Shown piece by piece: positions 1 to 8,971 of a stretch of DNA of 60,179 nucleotides. Made by a program: the position numbers and the translations under genes. Below the pieces are notes generated by a model. The model saw only the letters and a program-made list of their open reading frames with translations. It was not told where the DNA came from and did no database searches. Position 1 is the first letter of the stretch, and each line of letters begins with the position of its first letter. The stretch lies in IMG/VR virus record IMGVR_UViG_3300043466_001244, positions 1-60,179 of that record; one strand, written 5' to 3'. The stretch comes from a virus.

Positions 1-127
1 GGCTCTGGCGGCGGCGGTGGTGCGGCGAGTGCTGGCGGAAACGCATCCGGCGGCACCGCTGGCGCTGGCGGCGACGGTGTTGGCTCGTACAGCACGCTCG
101 CGGCAGCGGCTAGCGTCGGCGTCCTCT
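1..127. repeat. Terminal direct repeat (left copy)
   Basis: These 127 bases are identical to 60053-60179. An exact end repeat of an odd length equal to a common assembler k-mer is the usual mark of a circular assembly cut open, so it is best read as overlap rather than a biological terminal repeat. It lies inside a coding sequence whose frame continues across the join. Confidence 0.9.
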
Positions 128-402
128 ACTCTGGCACGCGGTATTTTTCCGGCGGCGGTGCTGGCATCTCGGTGGGGGCGGATCAAGTCACGCCAGTTAA
201 CGGCGCTAACTCGGTTGGGGCTGCTGGCACGGCAAACTCTGGGCAGGGCGCAGGCGGCGACTCCGGTGCTGCTGGCGGAAGCGGCGTGGTGATCATCAAG
301 TCGCAGTCCGCTGCAACTGCGACAACTGGAAGCCCCGTGGTAACCAACAGCGGCGGCAGCGTCATCTACACGTTCACTGGCACCGGGAGCATCACGTTCT
401 GA
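1..402 (+). CDS. C-terminal part of the fibre/adhesin that crosses the join
   Basis: This is the end of the gene starting at 59099. From 59099 to 60052 there are exactly 318 codons, so base 1 is the first base of a codon and the frame stays open to the TGA at 400-402, giving 451 residues in all. This part is Gly-rich and closes with the GSGVVIIK block and a Gly/Ser/Thr beta tail ending GTGSITF. The same ending occurs in the protein at 57628-58497 and is known from Gly-rich phage adhesins. The stop overlaps the next ATG by one base. The role, a host-contacting tail fibre, is inferred from composition and position. Confidence 0.8.
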   Translation, partial: GSGGGGGAASAGGNASGGTAGAGGDGVGSYSTLAAAASVGVLYSGTRYFSGGGAGISVGADQVTPVNGANSVGAAGTANSGQGAGGDSGAAGGSGVVIIKSQSAATATTGSPVVTNSGGSVIYTFTGTGSITF

Positions 403-755
403 TGGCACACTTCGCACAGCTAAACGAAAGCAACGTCGTTACTCAGGTCATCGTCGTCGCCAACGCCGAGTTGATCGACAACGGCGTTGAGAGCGAAGCC
501 AAGGGCATCGCGTTCTGCGAGAGCCTGCTGGGTGGTCGCTGGGTGCAGACGAGCTACAACAACAGCATCCGCAGGCGATTCGCTGGCATCGGCTACCGCT
601 ACGACGCGGATGCGGACGTGTTTATCGCACCGCAGCCATTCCCTTCATGGACGCTAGATGCCAGCCATGACTGGCAACCGCCGACACCGATGCCAGCCGA
701 TGACAAGCTGTATCGCTGGGATGAGCCGACGCTGGCGTGGGTGGAGGTGACATGA
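402..755 (+). CDS. Small fibre-associated structural protein
   Basis: A 117-residue protein beginning MAHFAQLNESNVVTQVIVV, starting by a TGATG overlap with the fibre gene. It shares with 58501-58809 the start (MAH-A ... N-VT-VIV), a central R-SY block, YAGIGY/FAGIGY followed by an aromatic residue, and a C-terminal FP-WTL or GDGWTLNE block, so the two are paralogues on either side of the large adhesin. Similar short proteins occur among tail genes of marine phages. The function is unknown; a role as fibre-tip or structural accessory protein is inferred from position. Confidence 0.7.
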   Translation: MAHFAQLNESNVVTQVIVVANAELIDNGVESEAKGIAFCESLLGGRWVQTSYNNSIRRRFAGIGYRYDADADVFIAPQPFPSWTLDASHDWQPPTPMPADDKLYRWDEPTLAWVEVT

Positions 756-784
756 GCGAGCGATTATCAACACACTGGTGAAAC

Positions 785-1921
785 ATGCTGACCTACTTCG
801 ACGCCGTTGAGCATTTGATCACCAGCAGCTTTGGTGGTCCGCAGGACGCAGAGCAGGCCGACATTCGCACGTCCATCCAGCGAGCGTATAGCGAAATCTC
901 CACGCTCCGTGACTGGAACTACTACCAGACCCACGGGCGCATCAAGTTCTCCATCAACTGGAATGGAACCGTCACCTACAGCCAGAACACAAGGTTCTTT
1001 GACTTGGCATCTGGTGACGCATTTCCGAATAATTCGGTGTTGTGTCGCATGCGCCTCAACAACACGGTCGCCAAGATTGCCACCCGCGTAAGCAGCACCC
1101 GCCTGCTGTGCGACCCGATCCTCACGCCATCTAGCGATCTGGTAAGCCCGACCGCGGCAACGCTGTACCAGGACACCTTCCCACTGCCGTCTGATTTCCG
1201 GTCCTTGGATTCGCCCATTGACCATGTGGCATGGACGCGATTCATCTATGTGTCGGCCGACCAAGCGATGAAGCTGGAGAATGCGAACAACCTCGCGGGC
1301 CCTCCTCATGCGTGGACGGTGATCAAGGACCCGCAGGGAACGGGGTGGGCGATTAAGGTCATCGGCTATCCGGTGGCAAACTCTAATCTGGACTTCACCT
1401 ACCGGCGCCTTCCGCGGCGGTTGAGGATCTCTGGGCATGAGGCTAGTTCGCGGCAAGGCACTGTCACTGTGTCTGGGGTGGAGGTCACGGGAACTGGCAC
1501 GGCGTTCTCGGCGGCTATGGTGGGGTCTGTGCTTCGCCTGGGAACGTCCGCGGACTTCCCTGGAAGCGACGGCTCCATGGCGCCCTACCAAGGAGAGGCC
1601 GTCATTGCGGCTGTGTCTAGCGCCACGTCTTGCACTCTGGCCACGCCCCTCACGGCCACGGGGGTTAAGTACCTCATTACCGACATAGTGGACATGCCCA
1701 CCGGAATGCACAACGGGTTCCTGTCCTGCTCAGCGTACTGGCTGGCTCGCACGCGGAACGCCAAGCCTGACAACGCCTTCGCCATGTACCAGCGCGACCT
1801 TCGTCTGGCCATGGAGTCGGACGCGCTGACGCCATTCCAGCAACCGCAGCGAGTCATCTTTGACGCCATGGCATGGCGGACACCCTTGCAGTCCGACAAC
1901 TTCGACGGTGGCAACCCGTGA
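785..1921 (+). CDS. Putative head-tail adaptor (tail tubular protein A-like)
   Basis: A 378-residue protein. Its N-terminal 60 residues, with DIRTSIQRAYSEISTLRDWNYY, are helical and resemble the first helices of connector/adaptor proteins of short-tailed phages, which build the ring below the portal. A Gly/Ser/Thr-rich beta insertion (residues 220-300) follows, and a helical C-terminus. It lies directly before the nozzle-like genes, the usual place for this protein. It starts at ATG 785 after GGTGA, and its stop overlaps the next gene as GTGA. The assignment rests on position and N-terminal resemblance; a search is needed to confirm the family. Confidence 0.45.
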   Translation: MLTYFDAVEHLITSSFGGPQDAEQADIRTSIQRAYSEISTLRDWNYYQTHGRIKFSINWNGTVTYSQNTRFFDLASGDAFPNNSVLCRMRLNNTVAKIATRVSSTRLLCDPILTPSSDLVSPTAATLYQDTFPLPSDFRSLDSPIDHVAWTRFIYVSADQAMKLENANNLAGPPHAWTVIKDPQGTGWAIKVIGYPVANSNLDFTYRRLPRRLRISGHEASSRQGTVTVSGVEVTGTGTAFSAAMVGSVLRLGTSADFPGSDGSMAPYQGEAVIAAVSSATSCTLATPLTATGVKYLITDIVDMPTGMHNGFLSCSAYWLARTRNAKPDNAFAMYQRDLRLAMESDALTPFQQPQRVIFDAMAWRTPLQSDNFDGGNP

Positions 1922-4900
1922 TCAACATCGAAAAATTCGCTGGGCTGGTCACCAATGCGTCTCCGTACTCACTGCCTCCCGGCGCAGCCGTCACGCAAGT
2001 CAACGTGCAGTGCCTGTCTCCCGGCCAGCTGAGCGTGCGCCCTGGCATGCAGGCGTACACGCTGTCTAGCACGGTGTCTGCCACTCGTCCTGTGGTGGCG
2101 TCGTTTTCTTTTCAGCATGCGGGCGGCAGCGTGATTGTCTACCAAGACGCTGTAGGCACTATCTTCTCTGGAAGGTCTACGGCTTCGGACGGCGCACCAT
2201 CGCTGACCGGCGTCCCCAGCGCGCCGCTCAACGTGACGGCGGTTCCTCAGACCTCGTCCGTGGCCCTGGACTGGGATCCGCCGGCCGTCACTGGGGGCAG
2301 CGACATCACGGGCTACACTGTGCAGGTGTCGCTGGACGGCGGGACCGTGTGGAGCTACGCGCTCTCCGCCACTGCCAGTGCTGCCACTGCTGCTGGCCTG
2401 ACGAACGGTCAGGCATATGTGTTCCGCGTGGCGGCGACGAACAACTACGGAATTGGGCCCTACAGCGCGGCATCTGCGTCAGCCACTCCGGTTGGTGCGC
2501 CGGCATCACCGACCAATCTCTTGGCGACCGCCGCCAACTCCGGTGCTTCGCTGACATGGTCTGCGCCCACCAACAATGGCGGATCAGTCCTCACCGACTA
2601 TGCGGTTGAGTACAGCGCCAATGCCGGTCAGGCGTGGACGGTCTTTGCGGACGGCACCTCCACTAGCACCTCCGCCACCGTTACGGGCTTAACGAACGGT
2701 CAGGCATACGTGTTTCGCGTGGCGGCTCGCAACGCAGTTGGGACGAGCGACTACGCCACATACATGACCCCTGTGTATCCCATTGGCGTGCCCGACCAAG
2801 TGGCCAGCCTGACCGCGACCCACGGCAACGCGCAGGTGACATTGCAGTGGCAGGCACCCTCTGCCAACCACGTCGGCGGAATCACAGACTATGTCATTCA
2901 GCGATCTACGGATTCAGGGGCGACGTGGTCTACGCTGTCGGACGGCACAAACACAGACACCTCCTACTTTGTCACGCAGCTGACCAACGGCACGGCCTAT
3001 CAGTTCCGTGTGTCGGCAGTCAACTCCGTGGGGGCGGGACCATACTCCGCTTCCACAGGCAATGTGACCCCAAGAACACTCCCGGGAACCCCCACCGGCC
3101 TGACGGCCACGCCCGGGAATTCTCAGATCGCCCTGTCATGGACCGCCCCAGCCAGCAACGGCGGGGCGGCAATCACCGACTATCAGATCCAAGTGTCTGT
3201 GGCTGGCGGGGCATATTCTACCGTCACCAAGAGCGCTAGCGCTGCAACGTCCTACACCGCTACCGGCCTGACCAATGGGACCGCTTACACCTATCGCGTT
3301 GCCACCGTCAACTCAGAGGGTGCCAGCGCGTATGTGACTTCGTCCTCAGTGACGCCGCAGACGGTTCCTTTGGCCCCAACCAATGTCGCCGGCACAGTAG
3401 GCAACGGCTCTGTGACAGTGCGCTGGTCGGCGCCGACCGATTCGGGCGGAAGCGTCATCACAGACTATCTGATTCAGTATTCCACGGACGGCACGTCTTG
3501 GACAACCGTTTCTGATGGCACGTCTACCGTCCTGCAGACAACTGTCGCCGGACTGACCAATGGAATTGCTTACACGTTCCGGGTCGCGGCCGTGAGTGCG
3601 GTAGGCACGGGAAACTACAGCACTCCTAGCTCCGCATTTATTCCCATCGGGCCTCCGGGTGCGCCGACCAACGCTGCGATCAGCGGCGGCAACACTCAGA
3701 TGTTCGCCAGTTGGACGCAACCCACGTCCACGGGCGGCACGCCGATCACCGGCTACGTGCTTCAGTATCGCCGCAGCACAACCACCACATGGACTACCTA
3801 TGGGACGGTGGATGCGGTGCTGGAGTATACGATCTCGGGCCTCACCAACGGGTTCACGTACTTCTTCCGCGTGGCGGCTGTCAACGCAGCCGGAACCGGA
3901 GCCTACAGCGCGGAGTCCGCAAGCGTAGTGGTTGGTCAGGTTCCTGCGGCGGTGGCCACGCCAACGATCACCAGCAAATACGCGACCAGCCTTACAGACA
4001 CCACGCTGACTCTGTCCTGGACCGCCCCCAACGCCTACGGCTCGCGGATCACAGACTATCTCGTCCAATACAGCACCAGTTCTTCTGGGCCGTGGACGCT
4101 GCATGCTGACGGCGCGGGCACCGCCACTTCGACCACAATCACTGGCTTAAACGCGACTACGGCATACTATTACCGCGTGGCTGCAGTGTCCACCGTGGGG
4201 GCGGGCCCGTACACGTCAACGCCCGTTACAGGCGTTATCGCAACCGCGCCCGGCACCCCCACCGTTACCGCAACGGCTGGCGCTGGGTTTGTGACCCTCA
4301 CCTGGCCGGCTGTGGACGATGGGGGGGCGGCTATCACTGGCTACAAGCTGTACTACCAAGTCGGCACTGGAAGCACGCTCAGCGGCAACACCATAGACCA
4401 AGCGATCTACAACGCCAAGATCGACTGGTCCGCTCGCACGGCGATTGTTCCGGCCTGCGGCGGCCTGCCGCAGTGGAGGGCGCAGCTTGCGTTCACCAAC
4501 TTTGCGGCCACTGGTTCGTACGGTGCCTCCAACTCCGTGACGCTCATTTCTGGCACTACGGCCGATTCGCACTCCATAGATTCTGTGGAGTTTGCCGGTG
4601 GCGCGTGCGTGCTGAACGTCACGCTCCCAGCCAAGGGCCCCGCGTGCGGCACCGAAGACTTGGCGTGCGACTACAGCACGGACGCCGGGGCAACGTGGAC
4701 GGCAGTGTCTCGCCCCAGCGGCATTCAGGCTTACCCGACATCGCCTGCAGGCAGGATGTGGCGTGGCTACCGCGGGACAGGCAAGGCGAAATACTGGATT
4801 TCCCCGGCTCCCAGCAGTCCGTTCCGAATTCGCTCTCTTGTGTCTAATGGGATAACAAGCGCACTCAGCGGGTCCACGTATGCGACCACAAGCGACCTCA

Positions 4901-5589
4901 CTTCTCCAGACAACTCGGACCCGTACTGGGATGGCGTGCTGTACCTCTGGGACGCCAATACAGCCAAGACTTTCACTCGCCAATTGAACGGAAGCATTTC
5001 GTCCACCAGCGGCAGCACGTCAACCACTTCGGGCTCGGGGCGCTTTGGGTTTTTGCAAAACAGCGACCAGACCCCGGTGATTAATTTTGGCGGCACGCTC
5101 GCCACTGCGCCATCGCCTCCATACCCCTTTGATCGAACCGGCCACACCTTGGAGTGGTGGATGAAGATGCCCGCTTCAGGGCAAACGGCAGAGCCCATCC
5201 TGAATATCCCCTTCTACCGCGCAAGCATGACGGCGTATCTGGTTGTGTCGTATTCCAGCGGCAGCGCAGTAGTGCGACTGTATTACGGCTCATCGCTCGG
5301 GTCTACGCACTCATACACCAGCCAGACGGTGTCTGGCCTGAACGGTCAGTGGGCGCATTTTGCCTACGAGGGGTCTAGCGGCAGTGGCTATCTGTATGTG
5401 AATGGCGTGCAGTCGTATTACATGAACAGCGCCAACGCCACAAGCGGTTCTGGAAATCTGAACACTGCCGTTGGGTCTTTGGGCGGAAACCAAATCTCGC
5501 CATCTGCGGTAGAGTCAGTGCGGTACAGCGCATGGACGCGCTATGGCCAAGTCTTTCAGCCACCCTCCCTGCCCTTCTGGCATCCATAA
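1918..5589 (+). CDS. Large tail protein with eight fibronectin III repeats and a LamG-like end
   Basis: A 1223-residue protein if started at GTG 1918, which overlaps the previous stop as GTGA; an ATG at 1873 would add 15 residues. Residues 1-98 (FAGLVTNASPYSLPPGAA ... NVQCLSPGQLSVRPGM) look like the start of nozzle or tail tubular B proteins. Then come eight fibronectin type III repeats beginning near residues 99, 193, 290, 387, 482, 578, 674 and 776, each with the LSWTAP-type strand and LTNG-AY-FRVAAVN block; the last is incomplete. Residues about 1068-1223 resemble a concanavalin/LamG jelly roll (LEWWMK ... GQWAHFAYEG ... LYVNGVQ). Such modules bind surface polymers. The nozzle role is inferred. 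Confidence 0.65.
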   Translation: MINIEKFAGLVTNASPYSLPPGAAVTQVNVQCLSPGQLSVRPGMQAYTLSSTVSATRPVVASFSFQHAGGSVIVYQDAVGTIFSGRSTASDGAPSLTGVPSAPLNVTAVPQTSSVALDWDPPAVTGGSDITGYTVQVSLDGGTVWSYALSATASAATAAGLTNGQAYVFRVAATNNYGIGPYSAASASATPVGAPASPTNLLATAANSGASLTWSAPTNNGGSVLTDYAVEYSANAGQAWTVFADGTSTSTSATVTGLTNGQAYVFRVAARNAVGTSDYATYMTPVYPIGVPDQVASLTATHGNAQVTLQWQAPSANHVGGITDYVIQRSTDSGATWSTLSDGTNTDTSYFVTQLTNGTAYQFRVSAVNSVGAGPYSASTGNVTPRTLPGTPTGLTATPGNSQIALSWTAPASNGGAAITDYQIQVSVAGGAYSTVTKSASAATSYTATGLTNGTAYTYRVATVNSEGASAYVTSSSVTPQTVPLAPTNVAGTVGNGSVTVRWSAPTDSGGSVITDYLIQYSTDGTSWTTVSDGTSTVLQTTVAGLTNGIAYTFRVAAVSAVGTGNYSTPSSAFIPIGPPGAPTNAAISGGNTQMFASWTQPTSTGGTPITGYVLQYRRSTTTTWTTYGTVDAVLEYTISGLTNGFTYFFRVAAVNAAGTGAYSAESASVVVGQVPAAVATPTITSKYATSLTDTTLTLSWTAPNAYGSRITDYLVQYSTSSSGPWTLHADGAGTATSTTITGLNATTAYYYRVAAVSTVGAGPYTSTPVTGVIATAPGTPTVTATAGAGFVTLTWPAVDDGGAAITGYKLYYQVGTGSTLSGNTIDQAIYNAKIDWSARTAIVPACGGLPQWRAQLAFTNFAATGSYGASNSVTLISGTTADSHSIDSVEFAGGACVLNVTLPAKGPACGTEDLACDYSTDAGATWTAVSRPSGIQAYPTSPAGRMWRGYRGTGKAKYWISPAPSSPFRIRSLVSNGITSALSGSTYATTSDLTSPDNSDPYWDGVLYLWDANTAKTFTRQLNGSISSTSGSTSTTSGSGRFGFLQNSDQTPVINFGGTLATAPSPPYPFDRTGHTLEWWMKMPASGQTAEPILNIPFYRASMTAYLVVSYSSGSAVVRLYYGSSLGSTHSYTSQTVSGLNGQWAHFAYEGSSGSGYLYVNGVQSYYMNSANATSGSGNLNTAVGSLGGNQISPSAVESVRYSAWTRYGQVFQPPSLPFWHP

Positions 5590-8204
5590 TGTCCATCATC
5601 GCGACTCGTCAATCTGGCTCTGTGGTCACCGTGTCTGTGCTGACGGGTGGCTCGGGCTACGCATCGCCTCCAACGGTAGCGGTGATCGGCGGCGGTGGCA
5701 CGGGCGCCGCCGCGGTGGCGCACATGGCAGGGACGGCCGTGGAGTCTGTGGTTCTGACCGCTGGCGGGACTGGCTACACGGGCTCTCCGCAGATCCAGTT
5801 TTCCGGCGGCAGCGGCTCGGGGGCTGCAGCCACGGCGTTTGCGTACACCGGCCCGTTGCGTCCGACATGCTTCTTTAAGGGGCGTGGTAATGACATGTAC
5901 GGTGTGGACGGCATGGGCCGCGGTCTGCGGTGGACGGGCGACAGCGCCACAGTCGAAGTCATTGGCATTTCCAAGCCAGCCACCGCGCCTGCCGTAACGG
6001 CGAGTTCGTCCGCCGGCAATCGGTATGTCAGCGCCGTCCAGCTAGTGAATGCCGGGGCGGGCTACAACAACGTGCCGTCCGTGGTGTTCTCTGGCGGCAC
6101 GCCTAGTCGCGATGCGGTCGCAAAGGCCACGCTGACAAACGGTCGCGTGACGCGCGTTGATGTCACCGATGGCGGGGCGGGATACCAAGACACTCCTGCG
6201 GTCACTCTGTCCGGCGGCTTGGCGGGCGGGGCTACGCTGTCTGTTGGCGTCGTTGGCCAAGTTGATTCCCTTTCGATCGCCTCCCAAGGCACGGGGTACA
6301 CAGCCGCGCCAGACCTCGTCTTCTCCACGGCGCAGGGCCTGACTCGCGCTGCGGCGAGCGTGACGGTGGCGGGCGGCAAGGTGACGGCCCTTCGCCTCCT
6401 GTCTGCTGGGACCGGCGCAACCACCAGCGGCGTGACGGCCATGCTGGTCGGCGGGGGCACGGGCGCGCAAGTGTCGGTGGATATGGTGTACCGCGTCAGC
6501 GCGCTGACCGTGAGCGCCGGGGGGACTGGCTATCGGTCGGCTCCGGTCATTACGTTCCGCGCCGCACCGGAAGATCCGGTTGGTGGCGGCGCCGCTGCTA
6601 CGGCAGTCATTAGCGGCGGAAGCCTCACTGCTGCGACCGTGTATGCCGGTGGTCAGTATTCAGCCATTCCCTCTGCCTTTGTCATTGACTCCACCGCCAA
6701 GGCCACTGCCACACTCACCGCGCCCATGAGCGGCACGTACAAGTGCTGCATTCGCTATCTAGACTCCACGCCTGAAAGTCGCGGTGGCCCAATACCGTCT
6801 TCCATTTCCGATCTGGAGGAAGTGGACATTCCCAATGGCTCTGGATCGTTGACGTGGGCATTCACCCACAGTGGCCTGGAGGATCGCGTCACCGCCATGG
6901 AACTATGGCGCACCACCGCCGATCAGTCCGTGGTGCTATTCCGCGTGGCGACCATCCAGCGCTCCTCCCCCAGCTTTTTTGGTTCGTACACAGACACGTT
7001 GTCGGACGATGATTTGCGCGACACTGATCGCGAGCAGTACGGGCTCATGCCTGTCACGCTGCCAAACGGACAGATTAACGCCCGCCGATTCCAGGCGCCT
7101 CCCGGGAACTACGGCGTGGCCACCATGTTCCAAGATCGGGCGTGGTATGCCGTGGACACCTCCGGGGACAGGCCCAACTCGCTCCTGTACAGTGAGGTTG
7201 ACGAGCCGGAATCCGTGCCGGAAAGCAACGAGCTTGTCCTGCAGGAGAGTGTGGCGGACCCCGATGCAATCGTAGCCCTAGTCCCACTGGGGTCGCTGCT
7301 TGCGGTGTGCCAGGCTCGCCACTTGTATCGCCTGCAGTACGTGGCCCAGCCGGTGCTTGATGCGTCTATAACGCTGGTGGCCTATCGCGGCATACTCAGT
7401 CAGAATTGCTGGGACGTTCTGGGCGGAATCGCATACATCGTAGATAGCTATGGACTCTACGCATTCGACGGCCAGCAGGCGGAGCCGGTATCGATCCCGG
7501 TGGACAACTACTGGCGAGAGCGCGTCATAAACTTCCAGGCTTCCGCAGCCTTTCACGTCCGCGCCGATCATGGCGCCCAGGTGATTCGGTTTTTCTACTG
7601 CAGGACCGGCGAGTCCCTTCCCACGCGCGCCCTCTGCTATTGCATAGCTACCAAGACATGGTGGGAAGAGGTGTTCGCGACGGCCGTCACGGCCTCCACA
7701 GAAGGAGTGATCGCTGGTCGGCAGGACACCCTGTGGGGAACTGGCTCTGGGGCATTTGCATATAGCGGCGGCTACGCCGACCTCCAAGGCACCCCGATCC
7801 CGTATGAGTTCCGCACTGGCAACATGCCTCTGGGCGAATCGCAAACGGACGGCGGCAGCAGGTCGATTGGCGTCCTGTACAGCCCGACCGTCAATAGCTC
7901 GCAGATGCAAGTGCGACTGCACTACAACAACTCCCCTTCCCCGCGCCCAGCAGCAATATCCACAGACCGGGGTGGGTTTGCTTCCGCGGCAGGCTCCACG
8001 GCCGCAGTGCTGGATCTCCGATCTGCGCGCTCGTCTCTTGGTCCGTCCAACGGGTTTGCAAAAGCGTACTTCTCAGGCCACAGGGACGAGCGCAGTGTCG
8101 GCGGCGACCGGCATGTGGCGGTGGCTGTCGCCGGCACGCAGGCAAGCACGGTGGCCGGTGACGTTGTTCGGTTGTACGGACTCACCATCGAAGGCGTCAG
8201 CTGA
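5589..8204 (+). CDS. Tail nozzle-like protein with GTGY repeats
   Basis: An 871-residue protein starting at ATG 5589 by a TAATG overlap. Residues about 15-400 carry some eight repeats of the pattern GGTGY-x3-P-x-V-x2-SGG. The C-terminal half has the features of tail tubular B/nozzle proteins of short-tailed phages: RRFQAPPGNYGVATMFQDRAW, a run of beta-propeller-like blades (SLLAVCQARHLYRLQ, WDVLGGIAYIVDSYGLYAFDG) and a Trp-rich late blade (TKTWWEEVF). It probably forms the lower tail with the adaptor at 785. The preceding gene seems to hold the usual N-terminus of the same family. Recognition is from motif style, not a search. Confidence 0.55.
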   Translation: MSIIATRQSGSVVTVSVLTGGSGYASPPTVAVIGGGGTGAAAVAHMAGTAVESVVLTAGGTGYTGSPQIQFSGGSGSGAAATAFAYTGPLRPTCFFKGRGNDMYGVDGMGRGLRWTGDSATVEVIGISKPATAPAVTASSSAGNRYVSAVQLVNAGAGYNNVPSVVFSGGTPSRDAVAKATLTNGRVTRVDVTDGGAGYQDTPAVTLSGGLAGGATLSVGVVGQVDSLSIASQGTGYTAAPDLVFSTAQGLTRAAASVTVAGGKVTALRLLSAGTGATTSGVTAMLVGGGTGAQVSVDMVYRVSALTVSAGGTGYRSAPVITFRAAPEDPVGGGAAATAVISGGSLTAATVYAGGQYSAIPSAFVIDSTAKATATLTAPMSGTYKCCIRYLDSTPESRGGPIPSSISDLEEVDIPNGSGSLTWAFTHSGLEDRVTAMELWRTTADQSVVLFRVATIQRSSPSFFGSYTDTLSDDDLRDTDREQYGLMPVTLPNGQINARRFQAPPGNYGVATMFQDRAWYAVDTSGDRPNSLLYSEVDEPESVPESNELVLQESVADPDAIVALVPLGSLLAVCQARHLYRLQYVAQPVLDASITLVAYRGILSQNCWDVLGGIAYIVDSYGLYAFDGQQAEPVSIPVDNYWRERVINFQASAAFHVRADHGAQVIRFFYCRTGESLPTRALCYCIATKTWWEEVFATAVTASTEGVIAGRQDTLWGTGSGAFAYSGGYADLQGTPIPYEFRTGNMPLGESQTDGGSRSIGVLYSPTVNSSQMQVRLHYNNSPSPRPAAISTDRGGFASAAGSTAAVLDLRSARSSLGPSNGFAKAYFSGHRDERSVGGDRHVAVAVAGTQASTVAGDVVRLYGLTIEGVS

Positions 8205-8971
8205 TGTACACACAATCCGCTCCATCACTGTTCAACGCTCTCAGCGGAGTCCTGCCGGCCGTGGCGGTGCAAGCCGTCGTTCAGGCGCTGGGCAATTGCC
8301 AGCAACCGCTCACGCACCGCGGGCCGGTCACGCTGTCTGCGCCACAGCCACCCAACAACAACGGGGTGGCTGTCGGAGGAACGTGGAACCCCCAGCAATA
8401 CCAGTACGTGTTCCCGCAGAACTCGTCTCAGTATTACTACGAAGCCCCCAACATCGGCGGCTACACCAACGGGGACTGGTACAGCACCAACTACAACGGC
8501 GCGCAGTTCTCCTTTCCGACGAGCCAAGAGTTTGCGGCCAACAGCTACTACGGCGGGCCGACCTTCAACGTGGGCGGGAACAGCTTTTTCGACAACACCT
8601 CCGCTAACAACGCCACCTACCAGAACCTGACTACCAACAACGTGACGGCGCAGAACATCAACGCCACCACAATCAACAACGCCCCCCTGCCCTCGCCGTT
8701 CTTCTCTCCGAGCCAAGTTGGCGAATACACGGAAAACTACGAATCCAACTTCTACGACATGCGCCTGTCTCGGCAGGGAGCCCAGGGGCGGCGCGCCCGC
8801 AAGAAATTTGTGACGCGAGTGGACGTTCAGGGATCCCTGACCCTCCCGTATGTGTTTAAGGCGACGGTGAACGATGACTGCACTATCAAACTCTGGGAGC
8901 AGGATTTGACGCTGTCTGTTGATCTGGCCACCGACGCTCCGACCGACGCCATCGACTACTTGGCCCCATGA
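8204..8971 (+). CDS. Asn/Tyr-rich virion protein of unknown role
   Basis: A 255-residue protein starting by a TGATG overlap. The middle is rich in Asn, Tyr, Gln and Thr, with a run of N-T-T pairs (TNNVTAQNINATTINNAP) as in low-complexity fibre shafts. A short basic stretch, RRARKKF, precedes a beta-rich C-terminus. No transmembrane segment or signal is visible. Its place between the nozzle-like protein and the Cys-rich protein suggests a tail component. I do not recognise the family. Confidence 0.6.
   Translation: MYTQSAPSLFNALSGVLPAVAVQAVVQALGNCQQPLTHRGPVTLSAPQPPNNNGVAVGGTWNPQQYQYVFPQNSSQYYYEAPNIGGYTNGDWYSTNYNGAQFSFPTSQEFAANSYYGGPTFNVGGNSFFDNTSANNATYQNLTTNNVTAQNINATTINNAPLPSPFFSPSQVGEYTENYESNFYDMRLSRQGAQGRRARKKFVTRVDVQGSLTLPYVFKATVNDDCTIKLWEQDLTLSVDLATDAPTDAIDYLAP

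Noticed and set aside
1-127. True biological terminal repeats used for packaging
   Set aside because: The repeat is short, exactly 127 bases, lies inside a coding region and continues one frame, all as expected for an assembler overlap of a circle.
767-1711. A - strand gene opposite the tail adaptor
   Set aside because: It is Arg/His-rich without recognisable motifs and lies wholly antisense to a well-supported structural gene.
3346-4983. Long - strand frames opposite the fibronectin repeats
   Set aside because: They are produced by GC-rich codon bias of the repeat array; composition is Arg/Gly/Ala-rich with no ribosome sites.
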